This document shows, in pieces, positions 15,591 to 22,072 of a stretch of DNA of 23,738 bases. Made by a program: the position numbers and the translations under genes. The first letter of the stretch is position 1, and every line of letters starts with the position of its first letter. Under the pieces are notes generated by a model. The model was not told where the DNA came from and searched no databases. It saw only the letters and a list, made by a program, of their open reading frames with translations. Source of the DNA: a virus; the IMG/VR virus record IMGVR_UViG_3300032092_000260, positions 1-23,738 of that record. The stretch is one strand, 5' to 3'.

Positions 15591-16006
15591 TAATCCATTG
15601 GTTTATCAATCGGGTCAATATTAAGAATCGACACATTAGTATTTTCAGTTTGCAATTTATCTGTCCAACCTAATTTGTTCTTAGCGTAGAATATTCCTTT
15701 GCCTTCATTTGCAACTATATCCCCAGCTAGTGCCAAAAATAAATTATCTATTTTTTTAATAGTGTCCCGTTTTAACTCATCTTCACCTTTACGCCACTCG
15801 TAGTAAGTATTCCTACCTAATGTATCTAATTTCAATAAAGGTAGCCATATGTTAAGAAAATAAGCAATAGTAGGTATATGCCTATCTTCTATCTTTACTA
15901 TTTTACCTGAACCAGTTGCAACCTCTTTAGTGTGTGACAAGCACTCTTTAATGTATGCATCAGCATAGTTAGGTAATTCGTTTATGAAGTCAATTGATTT
16001 TGCCAT
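15590..16006 (-). CDS. terS: Terminase small subunit
   Basis: The 138-aa protein lies directly upstream of the large subunit and overlaps it by one base. It has a helical N-terminus (SIDFINELPNYADAYIKECLSHTKE), a middle with HIPTIAYFLNIWLPLL and YYEWRKGED, and a C-terminal NLFLALAGDIVANEGKGIFYAKNKLGWTDK. The closing 'a..g.........Fy.KN.lGW.dk' segment is typical of DNA-packaging/terminase small subunits in Bacteroidetes and Firmicutes phages, which recognise phage DNA and load the large subunit. TYYEWRKG looks like the recognition part of a small helix-turn-helix. Confidence 0.8.
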   Translation of the reverse strand: MAKSIDFINELPNYADAYIKECLSHTKEVATGSGKIVKIEDRHIPTIAYFLNIWLPLLKLDTLGRNTYYEWRKGEDELKRDTIKKIDNLFLALAGDIVANEGKGIFYAKNKLGWTDKLQTENTNVSILNIDPIDKPMD

Positions 16007-16008
16007 TG

Positions 16009-16164
16009 TTAAATACTTTCAAGTTGTTTTATAGAAAGGCTGTTTATTTTATTCCAAGCTTTACTAAATTCAGATATTGCTTTTGCCATTCTTTTTTTAT
16101 GTGCTTTTTTCTTTTTTCGTGGCAAATCTTTAGCCACTACTTCCTCAAAACTAAGTGTTGCCAT
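16009..16164 (-). CDS. Small basic protein upstream of terminase
   Basis: A 51-aa frame runs from the ATG at 16164-16162 to the TAA at 16009. Its ATG overlaps the stop of the gene upstream (TAATG), and its stop lies 2 bp from the terminase small subunit ATG. The sequence has a very basic patch (LPRKKKKAHKKRMAKA) followed by a helix (ISEFSKAWNKINSLSIKQLE). Tight packing between neighbours on both sides supports translation. A small nucleic-acid-binding role would suit the charge, but no family is recognised. Confidence 0.6.
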   Translation of the reverse strand: MATLSFEEVVAKDLPRKKKKAHKKRMAKAISEFSKAWNKINSLSIKQLESI

Positions 16165-16403
16165 TATTTTTTCTTTTTAAGAACTACTACTTCTTCTTGA
16201 CTATTTATATAAGCCAATATAATTTTAAACGTATCCTTGAATTTGTTTTCGCAAGTTGAGCAACCTACTAATATTTCGGCTGTACTATCTATTTTAGAAT
16301 AAGCTTCTAAAATTTCTTTAACTACTTGTTGGCTTTCGTCTGGACGGATTAAATCCCTTGCGACCATTTCAATAAATCCTTTGTGTTTTACTAATGTTTC
16401 CAT
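16164..16403 (-). CDS. Small hypothetical protein with CxxC
   Basis: The 79-aa product is mostly helical. It has EMVARDLIRPDESQQVVKEILEAYSK and then GCSTCENKF (one CxxC, insufficient on its own for a zinc site in a monomer). It ends in EEVVVLKKKK. It follows the sigma-like gene by one base and overlaps the next ORF by one base, so all three are probably translated from one mRNA. No family recognised. A co-factor of the sigma-like protein or a packaging accessory are possible by position only. Confidence 0.6.
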   Translation of the reverse strand: METLVKHKGFIEMVARDLIRPDESQQVVKEILEAYSKIDSTAEILVGCSTCENKFKDTFKIILAYINSQEEVVVLKKKK

Positions 16404-16404
16404 T

Positions 16405-16968
16405 TTATTTTAATTTTCTTTTTAATTCTTTTTTAAACTTGTCGTTTTGATATATCAATTTTCTTTGGTTAAGTCCTAATTCTTGAGCTACTTGTCTAGT
16501 ACTAGTAACAACTGACTTAAATAACACTTCGCTTTTAAATTTATCAATTTTCGATATTTGTTCTATTTTCTCATCAATTTCAAAATCATAGATATTTTCA
16601 TTGTGATATTTGTCAGCGTTCAAATTCATTTTAGTAACCCTTTCGTTTTTGTCATCAAATTCAGTGTAATAGTCATGTTCTAATACATGAAATCTGTTGC
16701 AGTTTTCTACCATAGGACATTTAGTGTTAACTAGATCATTGTTTCTTAACCTGTGTGAATTTAAACCTTTAATGCAATTGCTGCAATATGAGATGAATTG
16801 AGCGTCGTTGTATTTATTTAATAAAAATTCATCAGGTTTTTCGCATAAATAAAGTAAGAACTCTTGGTATAGATCATTGTGAATGTCCCGATAGTTGCAC
16901 AATTTAACTGCTAAATTTCTTAGCAACTTAGAGTTTGCAGCTATGGTAATCAATTGATTCTTATCCAT
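16405..16968 (-). CDS. Sigma-70-like RNA polymerase sigma factor, phage-encoded
   Basis: The 187-aa protein has a region-2-like N-terminus: DIHNDLYQEFLLYLCEKPDEFLL (28-50) followed by AQFISYCSNCIKGLNSHRLRNND, the layout of 'D..Qe.fl.l.......f....f...l...i......k..r'. A helix-turn-helix resembling region 4 lies at about 153-187 (VTSTRQVAQELGLNQRKLIYQN). Small sigma-like proteins of this size occur in Bacteroidetes phages. It would redirect host polymerase, perhaps to the TATATTAA-type elements seen before three late gene groups (inference). An early-type promoter ends 8 nt before the ATG. It could also be a plain DNA-binding regulator, as region 2 is weakly conserved. Confidence 0.6.
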   Translation of the reverse strand: MDKNQLITIAANSKLLRNLAVKLCNYRDIHNDLYQEFLLYLCEKPDEFLLNKYNDAQFISYCSNCIKGLNSHRLRNNDLVNTKCPMVENCNRFHVLEHDYYTEFDDKNERVTKMNLNADKYHNENIYDFEIDEKIEQISKIDKFKSEVLFKSVVTSTRQVAQELGLNQRKLIYQNDKFKKELKRKLK

Positions 16969-16976
16969 TAATATTG

Positions 16977-17008
16977 CAAATATACAAAATTATTGACATT
17001 CCGCACAA
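16977..17008 (-). promoter_or_regulatory. Early-type Bacteroidetes promoter for sigma-like gene
   Basis: Leftward this is TTG (17008-17006), a 21-nt spacer, then TATATTTG (16984-16977), a full match to TAnnTTTG. It lies over the end of the lipoprotein gene. The expected start site is at about 16970-16973, only a few bases before the ATG at 16968, so the mRNA would be almost leaderless. Confidence 0.6.
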
Positions 17009-17247
17009 TTATTTTTTTGTTCAGTTGTTGGGTACAATGTTAGCCCTTGTTGAGAGTACTGAGTCATTTTCTCATTACGTTCCTGTTCGGTTGCAGCGCA
17101 GTATAGATAAGCTTTGTTACCGTTAAAATTAGAGTAAATGCACCATACTTTTGAAGTTGGTTGCTGTTGAGTTGGTTGTTTGGTTGTTTTCTTTTTGTCG
17201 CAGTTCGTCAAAATTAATGCTAATGCTAGGATTGTAATTGTTTTCAT
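16990..17247 (-). CDS. Phage-encoded lipoprotein
   Basis: The 85-aa product starts MKTITILALALILTNC, a short basic-hydrophobic signal peptide ending in an LTNC lipobox with Cys16 as the lipidation site. Next come DKKKTTKQPTQQQPTSK, a polar tether, and then a small globular part with WCIYSNFNGNKAYLYCAATEQERNE and a C-terminal NNCAECQ. Mature Cys residues besides Cys16 suggest disulfides outside the cytoplasm. It would be a surface or periplasmic lipoprotein of the infected cell. Phage lipoproteins of this kind often act in superinfection exclusion or lysis (Rz1-type), but neither is shown here. It sits with non-structural genes, not with any lysis gene. Confidence 0.75.
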   Translation of the reverse strand: MKTITILALALILTNCDKKKTTKQPTQQQPTSKVWCIYSNFNGNKAYLYCAATEQERNEKMTQYSQQGLTLYPTTEQKNNCAECQ

Positions 17248-17315
17248 GTTTATTTGTTTTTTTAATTTTTTTAATTTGAGTTAAATGCTTTTGTGAAATC
17301 TTCTATTTTCATAAT

Positions 17316-17507
17316 CTAAATCGGTTTAAATGTTTTGTTATAATAATCTATTGAATTTGATTGTTCCATTAATCCAGCATCGTAAGCATCGATGATCTGT
17401 TGTTTTTCTTGTTGTAGTATTTCAGTAGCTTTTATCTGTAATTCTAAAGGTAATTCAAAGGAATATGCATTAAGCCACTCTATCCATTCATTCATTGCTG
17501 TTTTCAT
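17316..17507 (-). CDS. Small hypothetical protein
   Basis: The 63-aa product, MKTAMNEWIEWLNAYSFELP and so on, is helical and has LQIKATEILQQEKQQIIDAYDAGLMEQSN. The segment 'i...A.e.l..Ek.qIi.Ay..G' matches short accessory proteins that occur widely in Bacteroidetes phages and in some plasmids, with no known function. A 21-bp repeat lies just upstream. No signal peptide or membrane helix is present. Confidence 0.65.
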   Translation of the reverse strand: MKTAMNEWIEWLNAYSFELPLELQIKATEILQQEKQQIIDAYDAGLMEQSNSIDYYNKTFKPI

Positions 17508-17515
17508 GTTATTTG

Positions 17516-17536
17516 TTTAATTTTTCGTTAATTGTT
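17516..17536 (-). repeat. 21-bp intergenic repeat, copy 1
   Basis: This is identical over 21 bases to 17779-17799; the core on the plus strand is TTTTTCGTTAATTG. It begins right after the stop of the 71-aa gene and ends 9 bp before the ATG of the 63-aa gene, so it occupies the leader of that gene. Confidence 0.85.
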
Positions 17537-17752
17537 TTATATTTTTTTAATAACTGATTTTAATAAAAACAGTATATCATCTGGACTATTGCCATTAAAC
17601 TCATTACAAATAGATTCTGCATCTTCTATCGAACATAATCCTAAGTTATGATGTATAGAGCCTGCTAATTCAAATGAAGGCACGTAATCGTAATGCTCTG
17701 CAATATCGTGAGCAATTACTAATCTTTTCAATATTTCAATATTTATTTCCAT
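17537..17752 (-). CDS. Small hypothetical protein
   Basis: The 71-aa acidic product is helical, with VIAHDIAEHYDYVPSFELAG in the first half and IEDAESICNEFNGNSPDDILFLLKSVIKK in the second. I do not recognise a family. It is flanked by the two copies of the 21-bp repeat, one before its start and one after its stop. The reading frame length and clean intergenic borders support a real gene. Confidence 0.6.
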   Translation of the reverse strand: MEINIEILKRLVIAHDIAEHYDYVPSFELAGSIHHNLGLCSIEDAESICNEFNGNSPDDILFLLKSVIKKI

Positions 17753-17778
17753 AATCTTAAAAAGGGTTTTCTATATTT

Positions 17779-17799
17779 TTTAATTTTTCGTTAATTGTT
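17779..17799 (-). repeat. 21-bp intergenic repeat, copy 2
   Basis: Same 21 bases as 17516-17536. It overlaps the VRR-NUC stop codon by two bases and lies in the leader of the 71-aa gene. The positions relative to the upstream stops are the same in both copies, which suggests a duplicated gene-plus-leader unit or a shared leader signal. Confidence 0.85.
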
Positions 17800-18274
17800 A
17801 AAAAGGGTTAACTAATCCGTTATAAAACATAATAAATTCGTCAAAATCTCTGGCTATAAAGTAAATACCACCTGCACGTTCAATATTCTTTTGATATTCC
17901 TTTTGTGCATCTGATTGTTTATCCTTCATCTTAACCTCTATTTTTACAGATAATCCTTTAATTGTTGCTGAAATATCAGCTGATCCGTTTGTTCCACTAC
18001 CTTTAATATACTTGCCTGTTCCAATTTTACGAGTATTACCTAAAACATCTTTAACCATTTTTGAATCATCAATATAACGTCCAGTTGTTGAAATACGTTC
18101 TGCTTGCCATCCGTTTAAATTTAACCAACTAACTATACACTTAGTAAGACCATTAGCAGTCTTATCAGTAAATGTAGTTTTAGGTACATAATCAGGACGC
18201 ATTGAAGTTTGAGAACATCTAATAGACCAGTCTAGGTCTGTTAAATTTTGTAGTGATTGTTTTTGTTTTGCCAT
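17798..18274 (-). CDS. VRR-NUC domain nuclease
   Basis: The 158-aa protein has the core of a VRR-NUC/PD-(D/E)XK nuclease: GSADISATIKGLSVKIEVKM with Asp100, Glu113 and Lys115, then SDAQKEYQ with Gln124, and a final AGGIYFIARDFDEF. That order (G.aDi....g......E.K......s..Q......i...gg.y.v......F) is diagnostic for the family, which in phages often encodes a Holliday-junction or structure-specific nuclease. Residues 1-90 form an N-terminal extension with NGLTKCIVSWLNLNGWQAERIST. It follows the helicase and fits a recombination/replication role, such as resolving junctions before packaging. An 11-bp tandem repeat lies just upstream of the ATG. Confidence 0.85.
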   Translation of the reverse strand: MAKQKQSLQNLTDLDWSIRCSQTSMRPDYVPKTTFTDKTANGLTKCIVSWLNLNGWQAERISTTGRYIDDSKMVKDVLGNTRKIGTGKYIKGSGTNGSADISATIKGLSVKIEVKMKDKQSDAQKEYQKNIERAGGIYFIARDFDEFIMFYNGLVNPF

Positions 18275-18284
18275 ATTGTTTTTG

Positions 18285-18328
18285 TTTTTTACCTATTTTT
18301 TACCTATTTTTTACCTATTTTTTACCTT
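18285..18328. repeat. Tandem 11-bp repeats (TTTTTTACCTA), candidate iterons
   Basis: Three perfect units lie at 18285-18295, 18296-18306 and 18307-18317, and a fourth partial unit (TTTTTTACC) at 18318-18326. The period is close to one helical turn. On the leftward strand the units read TAGGTAAAAAA and fall in the leader of the VRR-NUC gene. They adjoin a very A+T-rich tract, so an origin or a protein-binding array are both possible. Confidence 0.8.
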
Positions 18329-18344
18329 GTAACATACTGATTAT

Positions 18345-18414
18345 TAAGTATATATATATATAAGTAAAATATATATATATAAATACTAAAAATTCTTATA
18401 AATTATTTTAGTAT
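18345..18414. other. TATA-rich tract with hairpin, candidate DNA-unwinding region
   Basis: Alternating TA runs (18350-18362 and 18370-18381) flank AGTAAA-like bases. A 9-bp inverted repeat follows: ATACTAAAA (18383-18391) and TTTTAGTAT (18406-18414). There is no good leftward T-tract, so it is a weak terminator candidate for the helicase gene (stop at 18465). No gene is visible in 18275-18464. Confidence 0.5.
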
Positions 18415-18464
18415 ATTTTTTTTCGTGGTAACTTGTAAAACGTTTTTTACTTTTACTTTTTACT

Positions 18465-20042
18465 TTAAAAATCAATTTCTTCATTATTTATTATTATATC
18501 TTTCTGATTATCAATAATTTGCTCTTTTTCAATTTTTGAACGAAAGTAAAAAGGTGCGCCAGTAATCATTGAAGTTGTCTGAGAATGTTTGTTAAAAGGT
18601 AGATATTTTTTAACTTTTAGTGTTTCAATTTTCATTTCTTCCTTTATAACTTTTCTAATATAAGATATACTTATTTGATTATTATTTAAAAACCATTCAT
18701 TTTTAATATCTCCTGCAGTTGCTTCAAATTCATTTACATTATTGTTATTAAAAAAGAAATCTAAATGATATTCAATTTCTTTACAAAGACTAGATTTTGA
18801 TTCGTTTTTAATACTATCAAGTGCAGTAGTTTTTATTTCATCTTTAGTAAATACCATACGAGATAATGAAAAATCAATATCAGGTAAATCTGTTAATAGT
18901 TTTAAAAATTTAGGTATTTCAGTTGTTAAATCTTCTTCAATATTTGTATTTCTTTTTCCTTTTATAGGGTTAATTTTACGAACCCAAAAACGTATTTCTT
19001 CGTCATCAATACGCATAAAGTCATTTTCTTTGTTTGTGCATATAATAACTTTACCAAAAAAAGGCACAGAATAATGCGCTACAAATTTTTGAGATACTGA
19101 CATTGATTTTGCAGTTGCTATTGATTTAAGTTTTTCAACAGTATTTTGTTTTTCAATCACAGTTTCATCAATCATAATTATATTTTTCGTAGCGTATGAG
19201 TCATTAAATCCAGAAGCTAAATCACTTGGATTGATTAACGTAGAATTTTCGCCAAATAATATTTGAATATAATTAAGAAATGTAGTTTTTCCAGTTTCAC
19301 GTTCAGTTGAAACAAGTGCTAATATTGGCATTATTTGTTTAGGATGCTCATAAATAACCTTCATATATTTTAATCCAAGTTCCCATTGTTCTCCAAAAAT
19401 ATGTTTTATTAATCCTATTGTGGTAGGTATATCATTTAATGAAACATCTCCATCAAATGGTTCGTGTGAGAATTTAGAATATAGATTATAGCAGTTATTT
19501 TCAACAGGTATAAATTCCTTGTTATTTGGAATAATAGTAAAATCGTCAAATCTATTAATGTGGTCTATTAATTTTTTACCGTGATCATCTGTAATTGTTG
19601 ATTTGTCCCATTTTTTTAATATTGTTTGTGGCACACCATATCTATTAGTTTTATTAAAAACTTTAAATAAATCAATACCTACACGGATATAAGGTATATC
19701 ACTTTTCATTACATAAAAATTAATAAAGCTAATAGCGTGATTAGTATTACCTTTAAATTTTACTGCAGCTAAAAGCATAAATTTTGATATACTTTGTCCT
19801 GTTGCTAAATCAAAAGAATTTTGTTTGTTAACGTCAACTAATCCATTTTTATTTAAAACAAAAGTAGGAGATTTAGAAGTTATTTCTCCTGTTTTTTCTA
19901 TTGTAACAAATGTAGCTGAATTATCAGTATAAGATATACAACCCTTTGTTGATTCAAAAATTTGCTCAAAAGTTCCAAAGAAATTAAAATAGTCTACTGG
20001 AGTTAGTAATGGGTTTGATTCTGGTTTCTTAAATTTGCTCAT
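18465..20042 (-). CDS. SF3-type replicative helicase (phage/plasmid primase-helicase family)
   Basis: The 525-aa protein carries the superfamily 3 helicase core: Walker A TERETGKTT (246-254), Walker B NIIMIDE (287-293), sensor KVIICTN (331-337) and RFWVRKI (351-357) with a likely arginine finger. The first 240 residues are unlike a catalytic primase and may bind DNA or a partner. The last 130 residues may form a winged helix (FEATAGDIKNEWFLNNNQISISYIRKVIKEE). SF3 helicases unwind the origin and fork of small replicons; P4 gp-alpha is a known relative. The primase is encoded separately upstream. The leader of about 145 nt contains a large stem structure. Confidence 0.85.
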   Translation of the reverse strand: MSKFKKPESNPLLTPVDYFNFFGTFEQIFESTKGCISYTDNSATFVTIEKTGEITSKSPTFVLNKNGLVDVNKQNSFDLATGQSISKFMLLAAVKFKGNTNHAISFINFYVMKSDIPYIRVGIDLFKVFNKTNRYGVPQTILKKWDKSTITDDHGKKLIDHINRFDDFTIIPNNKEFIPVENNCYNLYSKFSHEPFDGDVSLNDIPTTIGLIKHIFGEQWELGLKYMKVIYEHPKQIMPILALVSTERETGKTTFLNYIQILFGENSTLINPSDLASGFNDSYATKNIIMIDETVIEKQNTVEKLKSIATAKSMSVSQKFVAHYSVPFFGKVIICTNKENDFMRIDDEEIRFWVRKINPIKGKRNTNIEEDLTTEIPKFLKLLTDLPDIDFSLSRMVFTKDEIKTTALDSIKNESKSSLCKEIEYHLDFFFNNNNVNEFEATAGDIKNEWFLNNNQISISYIRKVIKEEMKIETLKVKKYLPFNKHSQTTSMITGAPFYFRSKIEKEQIIDNQKDIIINNEEIDF

Positions 20043-20067
20043 TGTTTTTCATATTTATAAAATTACA

Positions 20068-20141
20068 AAACCATTATTGATGCGTTTGGGCTACCAACCC
20101 TAGACAGGCTCTAACCCCCGTCAACACACCAATAATGGTTT
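20068..20141 (-). ncRNA. Structured leader element upstream of the helicase
   Basis: The arms 20124-20141 and 20068-20085 pair over 18 bp on the leftward transcript, with two G.U wobbles and a 38-nt G/C-rich loop. The outer 12 bp are a perfect inverted repeat (AAACCATTATTG). On the opposite strand the wobbles become A.C mismatches, so the fold favours leftward RNA. The loop contains GGGTTGGTAGCCC, itself a small hairpin. The element stands out from its A+T-rich surroundings. No known RNA family recognised. Confidence 0.6.
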
Positions 20142-20192
20142 AAATGTTTTTTATGTTAGAGTATATTAATCCGTTGGTTATTCGGATATTTG

Positions 20193-20200
20193 CAAATATA
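20193..20200 (-). promoter_or_regulatory. -7 box of probable helicase promoter
   Basis: Leftward this reads TATATTTG, a full match to the TAnnTTTG consensus. No TTG is found at the expected -33 position, where the sequence is TTTT. It lies inside a 17-base segment (20191-20207, TGCAAATATAATAATTA) that is also present at 22319-22335 over the early promoter. Confidence 0.5.
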
Positions 20201-20224
20201 ATAATTATATTCTAATAAATAAAA

Positions 20225-20599
20225 TTAATTAGTTAATACATTTTTTAATTCAAATATTTCAAAAAATCTAGATAAGTAATTAATATTTAATTCACTACAA
20301 TTATTTAAACATATTGATATTATTATTTTAGGATTTATTTTGAAAACATTATGATATTGCTTATAAACAGATATACTATCTATAATATTAGTAAAAGCTA
20401 GTAAATCATTTTTATTAATATCTAAATCGTCTATAAATATTACTTCAGTATCTTTATTGCAGTCTCCAAATAAAAAATTACATTTCATTAATTCATTTCT
20501 TCCGTTTATTATTACACTTTTATTATTAGCCATTAATAAATTAGCTAATCTAGATTTACCACTAAATTGTTTTCCTATTATTAAAATTCCTTTTTTCAT
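20225..20599 (-). CDS. Minimal P-loop ATPase (AAA+/SF3-like)
   Basis: Only 124 aa, yet it has a complete motif set: Walker A GKQFSGKS (9-16), Walker B VIFIDDLD (53-60), a sensor-like KIIISICLNN (91-100) and an SRFFEIFEL segment with Arg111. The order and spacing match the core of an SF3/AAA+ helicase without an N-terminal or C-terminal domain. It follows the primase by one base. A full SF3 helicase is encoded just downstream, so this is a second, stripped-down ATPase. It may load the helicase, or it may be a decayed VirE-type helicase. No trace of the missing domains was found in the flanking DNA. Confidence 0.7.
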   Translation of the reverse strand: MKKGILIIGKQFSGKSRLANLLMANNKSVIINGRNELMKCNFLFGDCNKDTEVIFIDDLDINKNDLLAFTNIIDSISVYKQYHNVFKINPKIIISICLNNCSELNINYLSRFFEIFELKNVLTN

Positions 20600-20600
20600 A

Positions 20601-21482
20601 TTAATTAGTTAAAAAAACAGGATTTAACATTCCTTTATTTATCATAGTAAGACTTGTTTTTTTATAAACATATCCTTTTTTTGATAAGTAATGATGCGAG
20701 TCAATCATTTTATTTATCATTTGTATTGAATAGTTATAATCTAAATAACCTGCTCCAACATAACCACCTAATAAATAAGCTGTTGCTCTTAAAATTCCGT
20801 GACCTGAGTCAGTTATTGTATTAATACGGTTAAGTATTATTTTTTCAATACTAGATGTTTTATCACTTACTACATATTGAATAACAGGTGGTTTTTTAAT
20901 AGGAATAAATTTACGAGTCCAAACGCTATAATCATTTCTAATTAATATTTCGGGATCATAAGACATAAATAAAGGTAAAACACAATTTTTAGGTGCGGCA
21001 TCAAAACCTTTATAACTACCTAATTCGTTTTGAATAGCATTAAAATAATGTTTAAATTCATCTACACTAGAACAAATTGGTATTTTAACAACAGCCCTGA
21101 CACCTCTTTTAGAAGCACTAAGCCATGAAGATATAATAAATTTATTTTTATTAAAAAGATATTCTTTAAATTCTTTTGCGTATTCTACAGATTCCATTTT
21201 ATCAAAATCTAACATAAGTAATCCAGTAAAATGTTTAATATTTTCATATTTACGTTTACCTTCAATAAACACACAAGGGTTAAAAGAATATAGTTTTGTT
21301 TTTAGTTCCTGTTTTAGTTTAACATCTTTGTTTTCATCAGCTATCATTATCTGTTCAAAGATATGTTTTATATCTTTTTTAGGGCTTTTAATAGCATTAA
21401 GTAAATAATCTAATGAAACGTAACCTAAAGGAGTATGATGTGTAATATCAGCATCATAATAAGGAAAAATTATATCTTTCAT
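20601..21482 (-). CDS. AEP-type primase, VirE_N/BT4734-like
   Basis: In the 293-aa protein the catalytic signs are LLMLDFDK (Asp92, Asp94) at 88-95, SASKRGVRAVVKI at 122-134 (the 'S.SG.G...' motif with Arg) and GFDAAPKNCVLPLFMSYDPEIL at 159-180 (third acidic residue Asp161). This order, and the closing 'SyDP.il.n', identify the VirE N-terminal/BT4734-like branch of the archaeo-eukaryotic primase fold, common in Bacteroidetes mobile elements. It would make primers for phage DNA synthesis. It is usually fused to a helicase, but here the ATPase and helicase are separate genes. It overlaps the nuclease gene by 4 bp (ATGA). Confidence 0.8.
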   Translation of the reverse strand: MKDIIFPYYDADITHHTPLGYVSLDYLLNAIKSPKKDIKHIFEQIMIADENKDVKLKQELKTKLYSFNPCVFIEGKRKYENIKHFTGLLMLDFDKMESVEYAKEFKEYLFNKNKFIISSWLSASKRGVRAVVKIPICSSVDEFKHYFNAIQNELGSYKGFDAAPKNCVLPLFMSYDPEILIRNDYSVWTRKFIPIKKPPVIQYVVSDKTSSIEKIILNRINTITDSGHGILRATAYLLGGYVGAGYLDYNYSIQMINKMIDSHHYLSKKGYVYKKTSLTMINKGMLNPVFLTN

Positions 21483-22072
21483 ATACTAAGTTTTTTTAAA
21501 AGTTTAGTATAATTTTCGTGATGTAAACCGTTTATCTCATTACTGTTCCATTTTAATCTAGTTGAAAATATAGTCTTATTACTAACTGAAAAAAAGTAAC
21601 TACCATCTATGTGTTTACGAACTTCGCCAACATTAAAAGCCCCTAAAAAACCATTAAATGAATGATGTTTATAATGTTCTTCGTGCCTATCTTGATGCCA
21701 TTTACAAAAAGGTTTTCCATCAAATGAAACATTTTCAATATTATTTATAACACTTGATCTCTCATTCATTAAAAAATACTTGTAAGATAATGGAGGACAA
21801 ATAAAAATAGGTATCTTCTTAAATATTCCAGCATGAACTTCAAACTCATATTCAGTATATCTAATGGCTTGTTTTACATATTCACCTATTTGTTCACCTC
21901 TTTTAGAATCAGGTTTTTTACATTCTAAACCAAAGTGTATGTTATTAGGTAATGATAATAATATATCAATTCTACCCTTTCTACATTTACTAAATACTTC
22001 AGTCTTAACTTTGAAATGTTTGCTAAAAGATTTAGTTAGTTGTTCTACAAATTCCGCTTCTGTTTTAATCAT
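21479..22072 (-). CDS. PD-(D/E)XK-type nuclease
   Basis: The 197-aa protein has KGRIDILL with Asp36, then HFGLECKK with Glu50 and Lys52, and GEQIGEYVKQAIRY with Gln69. The spacing Asp-(14)-Glu-x-Lys and the following 'Q..eYv.QA.RYt' helix define a restriction-endonuclease fold. The second half has CKWHQDRHEEHYKHH and GFLGAFNVGEVR, which could bind a metal or DNA. It is the first large gene of the early transcript and overlaps the primase gene by 4 bp, so a role in recombination, replication or host DNA breakdown is possible. It is distinct in sequence from the VRR-NUC gene. Confidence 0.7.
   Translation of the reverse strand: MIKTEAEFVEQLTKSFSKHFKVKTEVFSKCRKGRIDILLSLPNNIHFGLECKKPDSKRGEQIGEYVKQAIRYTEYEFEVHAGIFKKIPIFICPPLSYKYFLMNERSSVINNIENVSFDGKPFCKWHQDRHEEHYKHHSFNGFLGAFNVGEVRKHIDGSYFFSVSNKTIFSTRLKWNSNEINGLHHENYTKLLKKLSI

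Noticed and set aside
17271-17312. 13-aa ORF (MKIEDFTKAFNSN) between the 63-aa gene and the lipoprotein gene
   Set aside because: Too short to support as a gene; no leader structure or terminator pairing makes it a convincing leader peptide.
18285-18328. Tandem repeats considered as a CRISPR array
   Set aside because: The units are 11 bp and directly abutting with no spacers, and no cas genes are present.
20068-20141. Structured element considered as a tRNA gene
   Set aside because: The pairing is a single long stem with no cloverleaf arms, no anticodon loop and no TTCGA-type T-loop.
20068-20141. Structured element considered as a simple intrinsic terminator
   Set aside because: No T-tract follows on either strand, the loop is long and G-rich, and it lies in a leader and not after a gene end.
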